A stretch of 64,000 nt of DNA from Deltaproteobacteria bacterium (GTDB taxonomy: Bacteria > Myxococcota_C > UBA6777): contig PCBK01000081.1 in the NCBI GenBank assembly GCA_002731275.1, forward strand, positions 28,603 through 92,602, written 5' to 3'. Shown one piece after another: positions 1-9,900 of this stretch (position 1 is its first letter; the number at the start of each line of letters is the position of its first letter). The position numbers and the translations under genes are program-made. Under the pieces are notes generated by a model. That model did not search any database, was not told the origin of the DNA, and saw only the letters and a program-made list of their open reading frames with translations.

Positions 1-2
1 TC

Positions 3-425
3 TTAGGATTGGGAATGCAAATCGGAGGAACTGTCAAGGATGACTCGGCTTTAATGTGGGTTGGTGTTGGTATTGAAGTTGCTGGAGCTGTTGGGGCCGC
101 AGTGCTTGCCTATATGTCTGAAAGACAAGCTCGGAAGACTGAAGCAGCGCTCACTAACGATAAGGACGCTCTTAAGAGAGAAAACAGCAACCTCCAGAAG
201 CGTAAGGACTCACTCGTAGCAAAAAATACGAACCTTGGGCAAGAAAAGACTTCCTTGCAGAATCAATTGAAAAATGCTGAGGCTGAAGTGAAGAGGCTTA
301 AAACACAGATCGAAAGAGAGACACCCAAAACCAAAACCAAAACCAAAACCAGGTCCAAATCCAACAGCAGCTTCTCGAGCACAAAGAGCAAAAATAGAAT
401 ATCGAAAAAGCGAAAGAAACCCTGA
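3..425 (+). CDS. membrane/coiled-coil protein with basic Thr-Lys tail, 5' truncated
   Basis: The frame is open to the left edge of the window and no ribosome binding site precedes the first possible starts (TTG at 9, ATG at 15), so the N-terminus probably lies outside. The visible part has one hydrophobic, Gly/Ala-rich segment (about residues 15-38), then a charged heptad-like coiled coil with Asn, Lys and Glu (about 45-105), and a very basic tail with four Lys-Thr repeats followed by Ser/Lys-rich sequence ending in KKRKKP. This suggests a membrane-anchored coiled-coil protein. The family is not recognised. The low-complexity KT run comes from a tandem ACCAAA repeat in the DNA near 330-350, which can vary in length by slippage. 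It lies upstream of the lipoprotein cluster on the same strand. Confidence 0.6.
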   Translation, partial: LGLGMQIGGTVKDDSALMWVGVGIEVAGAVGAAVLAYMSERQARKTEAALTNDKDALKRENSNLQKRKDSLVAKNTNLGQEKTSLQNQLKNAEAEVKRLKTQIERETPKTKTKTKTRSKSNSSFSSTKSKNRISKKRKKP

Positions 426-589
426 TCTTTGCTCTTTTGGATTGGTCATTTTTTCGATATGTCCGGTGGAAGGAAGAAGCTCTCAGTGTCGTTTTTTCCT
501 TCTACACTTTCTTCATCCACCGGTCTTTGGCTTTTTTCAAACCACTTTTTCTTGGAACAGCCTGAAGCATTGCAAAAGGAGAATTGTTT

Positions 590-1039
590 ATGTTGCGACG
601 ATGTACATCTGGTTTTTTGTGCTCTTGTTTTTTGATGATTTGCTTGTTCACCTGGGGATGTCCTTCAACGAGCACTCCTTCTGATGGAGGCATCACTGAT
701 GGGACAGTCACGCCGACTTCGTGTGATAAGGATGTCGCTTGCCTCGTCGTCAGCGATCCAAATATTCGCTCTTGTGAATTCGTTGTGTCTTACCCCAAGA
801 CGGAGAGTCAGCCAAACGTCGGTTTCGACGACTCGGTCAAGGGACGCGCCAAATACCTCAACGGAAAGCTCGCGGTGGCAGTGCTTTTCGATAAGGACGA
901 GGGAGTGAGTGGTGACAAGCCCATCGTGTTTATCCCTTTGGGTGGTAGCAAGGAGTTGAAAACCTCGGTGTTAACATGTTTTGACCGCAAAGGTGCGGCG
1001 ATATCGTCACCAAAAGCCGTTCTAAAAATCAACAACTAA
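590..1039 (+). CDS. small secreted lipoprotein, hypothetical
   Basis: 149 aa. The ATG at 590 is chosen because AGGAG at 577-581 sits 8 nt upstream; the TTG at 584 is only 2 nt from that site. The N-terminus is a lipoprotein signal: Arg-Arg, a hydrophobic stretch, then WGC, after which comes a Ser/Thr/Pro/Gly linker. The mature part has two further Cys residues in CDKDVAC and a Cys in the C-terminal third, so disulfides are likely. The rest looks like a small beta domain. No family is recognised. A strong intrinsic terminator follows directly, so this is a separate transcription unit or the end of one, not co-transcribed with the giant genes downstream. Confidence 0.8.
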   Translation: MLRRCTSGFLCSCFLMICLFTWGCPSTSTPSDGGITDGTVTPTSCDKDVACLVVSDPNIRSCEFVVSYPKTESQPNVGFDDSVKGRAKYLNGKLAVAVLFDKDEGVSGDKPIVFIPLGGSKELKTSVLTCFDRKGAAISSPKAVLKINN

Positions 1040-1046
1040 AGCCGTC

Positions 1047-1093
1047 AAAAGCCAGGCGACCTCGAAGGAAGATGAGGTCACCTGGCTTTTTGT
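1047..1093 (+). terminator. rho-independent terminator
   Basis: Inverted repeat AAAAGCCAGGCGACCTC (1047-1063) pairs with GAGGTCACCTGGCTTTT (1074-1090) with one mismatch and a 10-nt loop, followed by T-rich sequence. It begins 8 nt after the stop of the lipoprotein gene ending at 1039. The A-rich/T-rich flanks would let it act in both directions. Confidence 0.85.
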
Positions 1094-1156
1094 TGCGATC
1101 AAAAGACACAAACCCAGCCGTAGAGCTTGAAACGCTTCGCAATTTTGGAGAACACC

Positions 1157-4100
1157 ATGATCATCAAGGCCAGAGAAGCCAGACTTTGTCTTTCCTTCTT
1201 TTTGTGTATAGCCCTTCTTTTTTTGGGGTGTAGCTCTTCTACAAAGACTGATGGGGGATTGACTGAGGGGAGTCATGTCGAAAAAACGAATGACGAACCA
1301 GCCTCCGACGCAGGAGGGCAGACTGAAGGGACCAACTGTGAGCCGGGAACGTTAGGTTGTCGGTGTACTCCAACGAGCGCTTGTTTCAACGATCTTCGCT
1401 GTGAAGCAGGTCTTTGTCAGGCATGTGAAAAAGGGACCGCGGGCTGCGCGTGTAAAGACGGTGATGTTTGTAGCACCGGTCTCACATGTGAAGGAGGTTC
1501 TTGCCAGGGATGTGTTGGGAAACCCAACTGTATCTGTCATGGCAATAACACCTGCGATTCAGGCAGCAAGTGTGTCCTAAGCTCCACATCTGTGAGCATC
1601 TGCCAAGCTTGTGATGGCAAGGATAAAAAGGATTGTAACTGCGAGAAGGACGCGGATTGTGGTGCGCTGGCTTGTGTCAACAAACGATGTCTCGACCTCA
1701 AGACGGTCAACAACATCCCCAAAGCGCCCAAGTGTTATTCTCCTTGCGATGCAGATCAACAGCTCGCCGACGGTTCACCTCGTGTCTGTCATCCAGAGTT
1801 CAAGCTGATGTCTGGATGTGGAGCAGGGCAGACTTGTAAAGAGGGGAGCTGTATCCCCGAGACGACGAATAACCAACTGAGCGCTTCACAATATCCATTC
1901 TGTACAGTCGCGGCAGACTGCCCAAACTGGCAGACTTGTTTGCACGGTCGTTGTTACTCGACCTGTGAGTCGTCCACACAGTGTGCGACAGGTTTTCAAT
2001 GTCATAAGTACGTCTGTCGACGAGAGTGTAATGTCCGCGAGAGCGTCTGTCGCAACGACGAGACTTGTCAGACGAGTGGTTCGGATTCTGGGATTTGTAT
2101 GCCCAAGTCGACCAACTTCAACCCCGCACCTCCACAAAAACAAACCCCCGGTAAGATCCTCATCCCATTCCACAACATCGACTTTACCAACACAACGACA
2201 ACGGGTGAGCTTTACATTACGAACAAGAGCCAATTTACAGTGAGCTACACGATCAGCCGCGTACGCGACAGCCTTGGCTCCGACAAGCCCCTGTTTTGGA
2301 TGAAGTTCGATCGTTGTAACAAATACAACCCCGACAATGGTCGGCAATGTCTCGGTTTTGCCAACAAACCAAGCGCCGCAGAACCATACATCGTCAAAGA
2401 TGTCCCCCCCAACTCGATGGTGATTTTGAAGCTCAGCAACGCAGGTGGGAAACCCAAGAGCGCTTCACAATACCACGGAGATATCCGCATCCAATCCGAG
2501 AGGATGGGAGAGCAAGAGGTCCAACTCAAATACAGAGAGACCGGCGACGGTCAGTGGGTTGGGAAGATGATCTCCTTTGGTAACTTCAACGACACAAACA
2601 TCGACAAGTTCCCAGCAGCGCCTTCATTGAATGTACGTGATGTACCCAACGCTTTGTTACGTCGCTGGATCAATTTCAAACGCAACAATCTGACCTTCGA
2701 GCAATTTCGCGCAGCTCTTCGTGCTGTACGTGAGGGGACATGGCGCTTTGATAAAGTCGCCAAAGATTGTCGAACAGCCTTCAGCAGTCAGGCCTCCGAA
2801 GACGTCGTGTGTTATCCCTTCACCAACAACGCTGGCTATGAGATCCTCTCCTACAGTAACCGCGAAGCACCTGTTCCCTCCGGTATCTCCGAGATGGACT
2901 TCTCGATCAACGTCGAGGAAAAGAACGGAGACTCCTTTATCGGTCGTATCAACTCCGCCAAGAGTTTACAGTATCCGGGGAATCCACTCGTCACGCTGAC
3001 ATTTGATGGAAAACCTGGCGTCAATCCAATGACCATGTTGAAGGCATTTGGTACAACCGTCGATGTTGGCGGTCGTTTCCATGTCGCAAAAGACAAAGGG
3101 TGTCCTGACACGGATAAGTACGAGAAGGTCTCCATTCCCTGGTTAATCCCTGGGTTTGAGAGTTTGAGCGCGAGTGTGTCGGGGAGTCTCTTCCGCGAGC
3201 GTTATGAGTGTCGCGCAAAATCTTACCCACACACTCCGCCAGATGGAGCGACCAATGAGCAAAAACGCGCGACAGAGCTGCTCAACCTGAGCCTCGCTTC
3301 GTCGAACCCGATCCCCAACGGCTGGCGTCTTCGCCGAAAGCTTGAGCTCGTCGACGGTGGGCTGATCAAAAACCGTTACCTGTTTATCTTGTATCGTGAA
3401 AAGTTCGTCAGCTTCTTCAACACGAGCGAGACAAAGAACGCACTCAGCGGCGATTTTGCCAGCTACGGCTACATTTTGATGGAGCGTGTCGCGACAGAGC
3501 TTGAGAAGACCGACTATGCGGGCAATCCCCCTGTCAAACAGAATACATGTGCCATCAATTCAAATTGTAAGAGCAATGAAGCCTGCATCAGTGGCGTGTG
3601 TCGTCCCAAAGACCAACTTCGCCAAGTGACCTGTTCACCTGCGATCGTGAGAATGGCGACAAATCGAAGCATTGGCTCGATGGCTGAGCTTGAGCAATGG
3701 TCAGGCGTCCAGCTTGGAGAGCTCGTCTCTGCGCTCATCAAAGGACAGAGCAACCAAGTCACCAACGACACGAGCAACCAAATCCCACAAACCGTAAACG
3801 GTTCGGATTACGAATGGTCATACGACAGCAGCGTGACCAACTCAAAACACTACATTCACATGTACTGTGAGGACACCAAGCAATTTAACGGTGGTCATCC
3901 TAGCGATCCACAGGCTTGTCCAGCAGGCAGTAAGGTGATCTATTTCGAGCTTCAAACCAGCGAGAAGACGCTGCGCAACGACGCCTGTAACAAAGCAAGA
4001 ACATGTGACTCTCGACTGAGAGCCTTCCGCTCGTTGAAGTCCTTCCGAGAGAATGTCCCCTACAAATGCAAGGATCCAAACGCAGCGCTGTGTGATGCCA

Positions 4101-6943
4101 ATCGAACAGATCCACGTGTTGGCAAAATTTTCTTTAAGCCCGAGAGCAAATCACATTACATCTCTCCCTTCCAGCCGCTGCAAAATGCGATGTTTGAGGC
4201 CTTTCGCTATCGGCTCAAGTTTGCCTCAAGGAGCGGCCAGAGCATCGGCTTTACACCTTCCATTTGTGCGCCTGGAAGCTCCTCGCAGATCCCCTACTGT
4301 TATGACCCCAAAGTCATCGAGGAGATCGAGAAGAGAGTGGATTGTGTTGAGGCGATCTTCTCGAAAGAGACGTTGACCCAAAAGTTGACGCCGAGTGAGC
4401 GCGCTGACCTGCGCAACTTCCTGGTGTTTGCCTTCTCCTTCCAAAACACAAACAACAACGGGGTCATCTCGACAAACTTTGGTTTTGAGACCCTCAACGC
4501 CGAGCTGAGAGTGATGCTTGGTGACGAGTCCTTTGTTCGCTCTTTTGCGAGTCGATACGATCTCTCCAACTCCAGCCTGATCTCTTTCCAGGGGGATCAG
4601 CTTGAGCCCAACGGAATCAAGCTCTCTGGAGCTTTGGGCTTCGAGATGCACAATCTGTATCTCTCCACACAATACTACCAGAGCGCGCTCGATCGATTCT
4701 TCTCACAATCAAACGTGATTTATCACTCCTTCAAGAGTCGGGATACAGCGTTTATTTCGCCCAAGTCCGTCACCAGCTACTTCAAAAAATTGCTCCTCGC
4801 GTCGACCCGTAAGGCACGCTCTTGGAGCCAGATCGCCAAGCGATATCACAAGCTCAACCGCCCCGATCTTGCACGTCACGTGATCGAACGAGCGTATGCC
4901 GCGACCTATATGGAAAAAACGGTCTTGACGCGCTTGCTTCGTGAGTTGGTGCGGGTCACTGATCCAAAAGAGATGGACCAGATCAGCAACGAGATTGATT
5001 CGATTACACTGACATATAAGTCCGCTCTTATCGACATGAAGGAGACCTATCAAAAGCTCAACATGTCGCTGAACAACTACGGTTTGCCCGAAGGCTACAT
5101 TCCTTTCCCTGCGATGGATTCATTCTCCGCTTTGAGTAACTCCACCAACGCCTTCAAGGTCTCTTTGGGGTTTGCCAAAGAGAAGATGCTCATCGCGAGA
5201 AACAAAGAGCAGGCAGCCTTACAGAGCAAGCGTTCATTTGATACCAACGCGGCGCAGTTCCAGGCCGAGCTGGTGCGTATTACACAGAACTTCGAGAGCC
5301 AACTGCAGGAGATCTGTGGTGGTATCACAGTGGGCAACCGTGTCTTCCCGGCGATCCCAAAATACGCGAGCCTCTCTCCAAAAACACGCAGCCTCGGCAA
5401 CCCATGTGGGCTTGTCCCTGGTGGTGCGTTGTTTAACGCGCTCGCCGAGCTTGAGAAGATCCGTATCGGTCTGACAGCGATCAAACAACAACAAGCCAAC
5501 CTGACCAAGCAGATCCACCTCGAACGAGACAGGATCAAGAAGTACTGTGATGCCAAATTCAAGCTCGCGGACATCACTTGGAATTTCCGTGAAAAACAAC
5601 AAAACCTTCAGCTTGAGCTCGAAGAGACACAGAGAAACATCGACCGGACTGTGCGGATTGGTCAGCAGGCGAGTATGATCGCTGAGACCGTGAAGTGCTC
5701 GATCGTCGTCGGTTTTGCAAACGGTGGTGATTGCCCCATGGCGGCTGTCTCCGCCGCCCTCTTGTTGGTCGTTGGTGCAACGCAAGAGGCGATCGTTGCG
5801 AAGATCGAACAGAAACTCAAAGAGAAACGCGAACAACAAGTCGTGATCGAGAGAGAGCTTGAAAAGACACAGATTCAATTTGAATGTAAAGCGTGCGCTG
5901 TCAGTGATAAGAACTGTACGACACAAGGTACGGCTTACACTGAGAGCAACATCAAGATCGCTGAGCTGACAGCTTCTATTGGGAATCTCAGCTTTGAAGC
6001 GTTGAAGATTCAATATGACATTCAAATTGCGCTGTCGAACATCACGAGACTCCGCCAACAAGCGCGACGTCTGATCACACAACAAAACGAGACCACACAG
6101 CTCGCGCTTGACGTACAAGCTGCACAGAACAACCCCAATGTCCGTATCTATAAAAATGACTCGATCATCTCTGCGGAGCGGACATTCAGCGACGCGATGA
6201 GAGAAGCCTACCGCGCGACTTTGATTTACGAGTACTACACTGGTACGTCTTACAAGCGCAAAGGTAATCTCTATCTTATCCGTATGATCTCCTTTGGTGA
6301 TGTCAATCTTGAGACCTACCTGAGTCGTCTTGAGCAGGCGTTCCGCGACTTTGAAGAGCAAAATGGCAAGCCCGACTTCCGCGTCGCGGTCATCTCTTTG
6401 CGCGATGATATCCTCAAGATCTCACGTGTCGATGAGAACCAACATCCACGCACATTGACAGATCGTGTGAGCGAATTTCAGAAGGAGCTCTCCAACCGCA
6501 ACAGACTCAACGAAGAAGGATTTACATCCTTCCCATTCAACCTGTCTGTGACAAACAAAAACGCGCTTGTGTCTCCTATCACTGTCAACCACAAGGTCAT
6601 CTACATCGAAGCTGAAATTGTGGGTGGAGAGATCGGTGACACCGTCGGTCGCGTGTATGTCAGACAAAAAGGAACAGGCGTCGTCAGGCTCCCTGGAGAT
6701 GACACGAAGTTCTACGTCCTCCCGGCCAAAACGGCTGTTGTCAACGCATTCTTCAACGGTAGCAAGGTCTTTCAGCCAAGTATCTATCAAAACTACAGGT
6801 TGCGGGATCGTCCTCTTGGCAACACACAGTGGGAGGTGTTGATCAACCAGCTCACTGAGAAGGCCAACAAAGATATCAACCTGAACAGCATCAACGATAT
6901 CCGGATTTACATCTACTATTCTGACTTTACAGAAGAACCCTGA
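1157..6943 (+). CDS. giant Cys-rich lipoprotein with TcA-like C-terminal layout (paralogue 1)
   Basis: 1928 aa. ATG 1157 is chosen because GGAG at 1147-1150 lies 6 nt upstream; an in-frame TTG at 1127 has no such site. The signal peptide ends in a lipobox (LFLGC). Residues about 35-320 are Cys-rich, with repeated short CxxG..C units like EGF/Dickkopf modules. About 330-480 is a beta-rich domain. Another Cys cluster (CAINSNCKSNEACISGVC) lies near residue 805. From about 1270 the protein is helical, with long coiled coils interrupted near 1515-1550 by a hydrophobic segment (VSAALLLVVGA), then more coiled coil to about 1655. A beta-rich end closes with INDIRIYIYY. Shaft, hydrophobic tip, returning helices and beta end match the order of Tc-toxin TcA subunits. 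That is inference from layout, not a computed alignment. The tandem paralogue starts 49 bp after the stop, so the two are probably co-transcribed. Confidence 0.9.
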   Translation: MIIKAREARLCLSFFLCIALLFLGCSSSTKTDGGLTEGSHVEKTNDEPASDAGGQTEGTNCEPGTLGCRCTPTSACFNDLRCEAGLCQACEKGTAGCACKDGDVCSTGLTCEGGSCQGCVGKPNCICHGNNTCDSGSKCVLSSTSVSICQACDGKDKKDCNCEKDADCGALACVNKRCLDLKTVNNIPKAPKCYSPCDADQQLADGSPRVCHPEFKLMSGCGAGQTCKEGSCIPETTNNQLSASQYPFCTVAADCPNWQTCLHGRCYSTCESSTQCATGFQCHKYVCRRECNVRESVCRNDETCQTSGSDSGICMPKSTNFNPAPPQKQTPGKILIPFHNIDFTNTTTTGELYITNKSQFTVSYTISRVRDSLGSDKPLFWMKFDRCNKYNPDNGRQCLGFANKPSAAEPYIVKDVPPNSMVILKLSNAGGKPKSASQYHGDIRIQSERMGEQEVQLKYRETGDGQWVGKMISFGNFNDTNIDKFPAAPSLNVRDVPNALLRRWINFKRNNLTFEQFRAALRAVREGTWRFDKVAKDCRTAFSSQASEDVVCYPFTNNAGYEILSYSNREAPVPSGISEMDFSINVEEKNGDSFIGRINSAKSLQYPGNPLVTLTFDGKPGVNPMTMLKAFGTTVDVGGRFHVAKDKGCPDTDKYEKVSIPWLIPGFESLSASVSGSLFRERYECRAKSYPHTPPDGATNEQKRATELLNLSLASSNPIPNGWRLRRKLELVDGGLIKNRYLFILYREKFVSFFNTSETKNALSGDFASYGYILMERVATELEKTDYAGNPPVKQNTCAINSNCKSNEACISGVCRPKDQLRQVTCSPAIVRMATNRSIGSMAELEQWSGVQLGELVSALIKGQSNQVTNDTSNQIPQTVNGSDYEWSYDSSVTNSKHYIHMYCEDTKQFNGGHPSDPQACPAGSKVIYFELQTSEKTLRNDACNKARTCDSRLRAFRSLKSFRENVPYKCKDPNAALCDANRTDPRVGKIFFKPESKSHYISPFQPLQNAMFEAFRYRLKFASRSGQSIGFTPSICAPGSSSQIPYCYDPKVIEEIEKRVDCVEAIFSKETLTQKLTPSERADLRNFLVFAFSFQNTNNNGVISTNFGFETLNAELRVMLGDESFVRSFASRYDLSNSSLISFQGDQLEPNGIKLSGALGFEMHNLYLSTQYYQSALDRFFSQSNVIYHSFKSRDTAFISPKSVTSYFKKLLLASTRKARSWSQIAKRYHKLNRPDLARHVIERAYAATYMEKTVLTRLLRELVRVTDPKEMDQISNEIDSITLTYKSALIDMKETYQKLNMSLNNYGLPEGYIPFPAMDSFSALSNSTNAFKVSLGFAKEKMLIARNKEQAALQSKRSFDTNAAQFQAELVRITQNFESQLQEICGGITVGNRVFPAIPKYASLSPKTRSLGNPCGLVPGGALFNALAELEKIRIGLTAIKQQQANLTKQIHLERDRIKKYCDAKFKLADITWNFREKQQNLQLELEETQRNIDRTVRIGQQASMIAETVKCSIVVGFANGGDCPMAAVSAALLLVVGATQEAIVAKIEQKLKEKREQQVVIERELEKTQIQFECKACAVSDKNCTTQGTAYTESNIKIAELTASIGNLSFEALKIQYDIQIALSNITRLRQQARRLITQQNETTQLALDVQAAQNNPNVRIYKNDSIISAERTFSDAMREAYRATLIYEYYTGTSYKRKGNLYLIRMISFGDVNLETYLSRLEQAFRDFEEQNGKPDFRVAVISLRDDILKISRVDENQHPRTLTDRVSEFQKELSNRNRLNEEGFTSFPFNLSVTNKNALVSPITVNHKVIYIEAEIVGGEIGDTVGRVYVRQKGTGVVRLPGDDTKFYVLPAKTAVVNAFFNGSKVFQPSIYQNYRLRDRPLGNTQWEVLINQLTEKANKDINLNSINDIRIYIYYSDFTEEP

Positions 6944-6992
6944 GGCTCTTTCTCGAAGTCAGATACCAAGACATGCAACTAAAGGGTGTAAA

Positions 6993-9900
6993 ATGACCGA
7001 ACATACGAGATATCTGGCCTGGATCACTGTGTTGCTCTGTGCGTTGGCCTGGGGTTGTGGTCCAGCGACCCAAACCAATGACGAGAACACCTGTCAGGGA
7101 AAGCAGTGCGCGGATGCGGGCGTTCCTGAAGCTGGCTCCCTCGATAAAAAGGCCTGCCAGCCGGGGACGGACACATGTCGTTGTTCTCCGACAGGTGGAT
7201 GTGCAGAAGGTTTGCGTTGTGAGTCCGGTGTCTGCAGAGCCTGTGTCGCAGGCTCTGCAGCATGTCTCTGTAAGTCCGGCAATACATGTGACGATGGTCT
7301 TACATGTGTCGCCGGTGTGTGTCGTGGTTGTGTGGGCAAAGCGTTTTGTTCGTGCTATGCCAACGGCCATTGCGATACAGGGATGCGCTGTGATGAACGT
7401 TCGACCTGTCAGCCTTGCGAGGGTGACAACAAAGCTGGATGCAATTGCGATAACGATGCTTTTTGTGGGAGTGGTTTGCTCTGTATCAACAAACACTGCG
7501 CTGCAGCCGAAGAGGTCAAGAGCGTCCCCAAACAACCCAAGTGCTACACACCATGTCAGGGAGACATTCTGGAAAATGGGAAGGTCAGGACATGTGATCT
7601 GAAGTTCCGCCTCACCGAAGGATGTGGTCTCGGTCAGGTGTGTCTTGAAGGGAGTTGTGTCGCGACCGCAAAGTCCAAACAGCTGACATCTTCTGGTTAT
7701 CCATTTTGCAAGCATTTGACGGATTGCCCTGGTTGGCAAACTTGTCTCGTCGGACGTTGCTACTCAACCTGTACGCCCGGCGCCGCGACTTGCGGTGATG
7801 GGATGCAGTGCCACAATCGCGTGTGCCGAAAGAGTTGTGAAGTCGACAAGAGCGGCTCATGTGAGAAGGGATATGCCTGTCTTTCGACCAAAAGTGATAG
7901 CCAAAAGGGCGTCTGTCTGCCCATATCCCAGCGCAAACTCAGTCTCCCCAAGACAAAAGTCCACGAGGTCTTCTCTGTCGCACCACAAGACCTCGATCTG
8001 ACCAATCACAACGCGAGCGGTGTCTTTGCGATCACCAACCGAAGCGATTTTTCGTCCTCTTTTACGATTACACGTTCATTTGATACGATTGCATCGAAGC
8101 AACCGCTGTTTTGGTTGAAGCTAGATCGCTGCGCCAAGTACAACAGTGAAGGTACGGATTGTACCGCGTTTGAAGGGAAACCCACGGCAGAAGAGCCCTT
8201 CAAGGTAACAGTTGGTCCCAAACAGACCGTCTTTCTCAAAGTTGTAGGGGCGGATGGAAAACCAAAGGACCAAAAACAGTACGAAGGTCTGTTCCAACTG
8301 CAAAGTGCAGAGACGACGCAGTCCTTGAGGGTGCGTTACCGCGAGTCCGGAACCGGTCGATGGAAAGGTGAGTTTGTCACCTTTGGCAACTTTGACACGG
8401 GCCTGATCGACAAGTTCCCCGCACCGAGTAGCCTCCCAGTCAAAGACCTCTCCAACGCGCTCTTGCGCCGATGGCTTAACTTCAAACGCAACAATCTGAG
8501 CTTCGAGCAATTTCGTGCGTTGTTGCGCTCGATCAAGGAACAAACTTGGAAGCTCGACAAGGTGCGCGCTGATTGCAAACAAGCCTTCAGCAAGGTGGCC
8601 TCCGATGACGTTGCGTGTTACCCCTACACCAACGACACTGGCTACGAAGTCTTGTCCTATAGCCAGCGAGAGGCGGCTCCACCATCGGGGGTGTCCTCTA
8701 TCGACTTCACGATGGATGTCAAAGAGCTCTCTGGGAACACCTTTCAGGGACGTATTGTAAGCAGTGAGTCATTACAGTATCCGGGTAATCCACAAATTAC
8801 ATTGCAGTTTGCAGAGACCCCAGGGGCGAAGCCGAGGACATTGTTGACCTCTTTGAAAGCCGTCAGCGATCTCGGTGGTCGGTACCTTGTTTGGGAGAAG
8901 GAGTCCTGCAACAATCCATCTAAAATGGAGAAAGTAGAGATCCCCTGGCAACTTCCAGGTTTCCTTGGGAGCTTTACAAAGGCAACGGATGTCTCGCTCA
9001 AGTATCACGAGTGCCGGACAAAGTCCGCTCCACATGTCGTGCCTGCAGGCGCGACAAAAGAACAGCGAGCAGCGATCGAGCGGCTCAACCTCGCGTTGAG
9101 CGCAGCCAATCCTATCCCAAATGGTCGCAGTCTTCGTCGGACACTCCAGTTGGTCGATGGGGTCCTGATCGACAATCGTTATCTCTTCGCGTTGGTCAAA
9201 GAGACCCTCGTGAGCTTTTTCCCCAACCAAGGCGTGAAGACGACACTCACAAAAGACATCGTACGTTACGGCTATATCTTGTTGCAGCGTATGGATCGCG
9301 ATGTGACCGCTGAAGAGGTCGTCGGCAATCCACCTGCCCAAGGATTTGGTTGCCAAACAAACAGCGAGTGCCATACAGGCGAGACTTGCCAGTCTGGTGT
9401 CTGCCAGGGAACGGGGATGATGAAGCAGGTCGCGTGCACTGCGAATATCGTCAAGGTCGCAATGAACCGAACTCTTGGAACGGTCGATTTGACGAGCTGG
9501 AGTACGGACGCCCTAAAGCAACTCGTCCACAGCCTCATCCGCGGACAAAATCCATCTGTATCAACGGAGAGCGCCAACCTGATCGTAGGGAAGCGTCAAG
9601 GGACCTACACGGACTACTCGTATCAAAACCAGACGAATCAAAAAACGCACTTCATTCATTATTACTGTGAGAGAACGGGACAATTTAACGGAGGACCAAA
9701 GGGTGGTGAGACACCTTGTCCTCTCGGTAGCAAGGTGACATTCTTTGAGCTGCCTGAGGTCAACACAAGCGCACTCGCCGGTGAGAGCTGTCAGTCGACG
9801 AAGACATGTGGCAAAAGACTGGAAGAACTTCGTCGTGTACCAGGATTCCGGGAGGATGTTCCGTTTCGGTGTGTGGATGCCAAACAAACTCGGTGTGATG

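Noticed and set aside
5234..6361. Long open frame (375 codons) on the minus strand inside the first giant gene
   Set aside because: It is antisense to a well-supported gene, has no ribosome binding site and shows Arg/Leu/Val-rich shadow composition.
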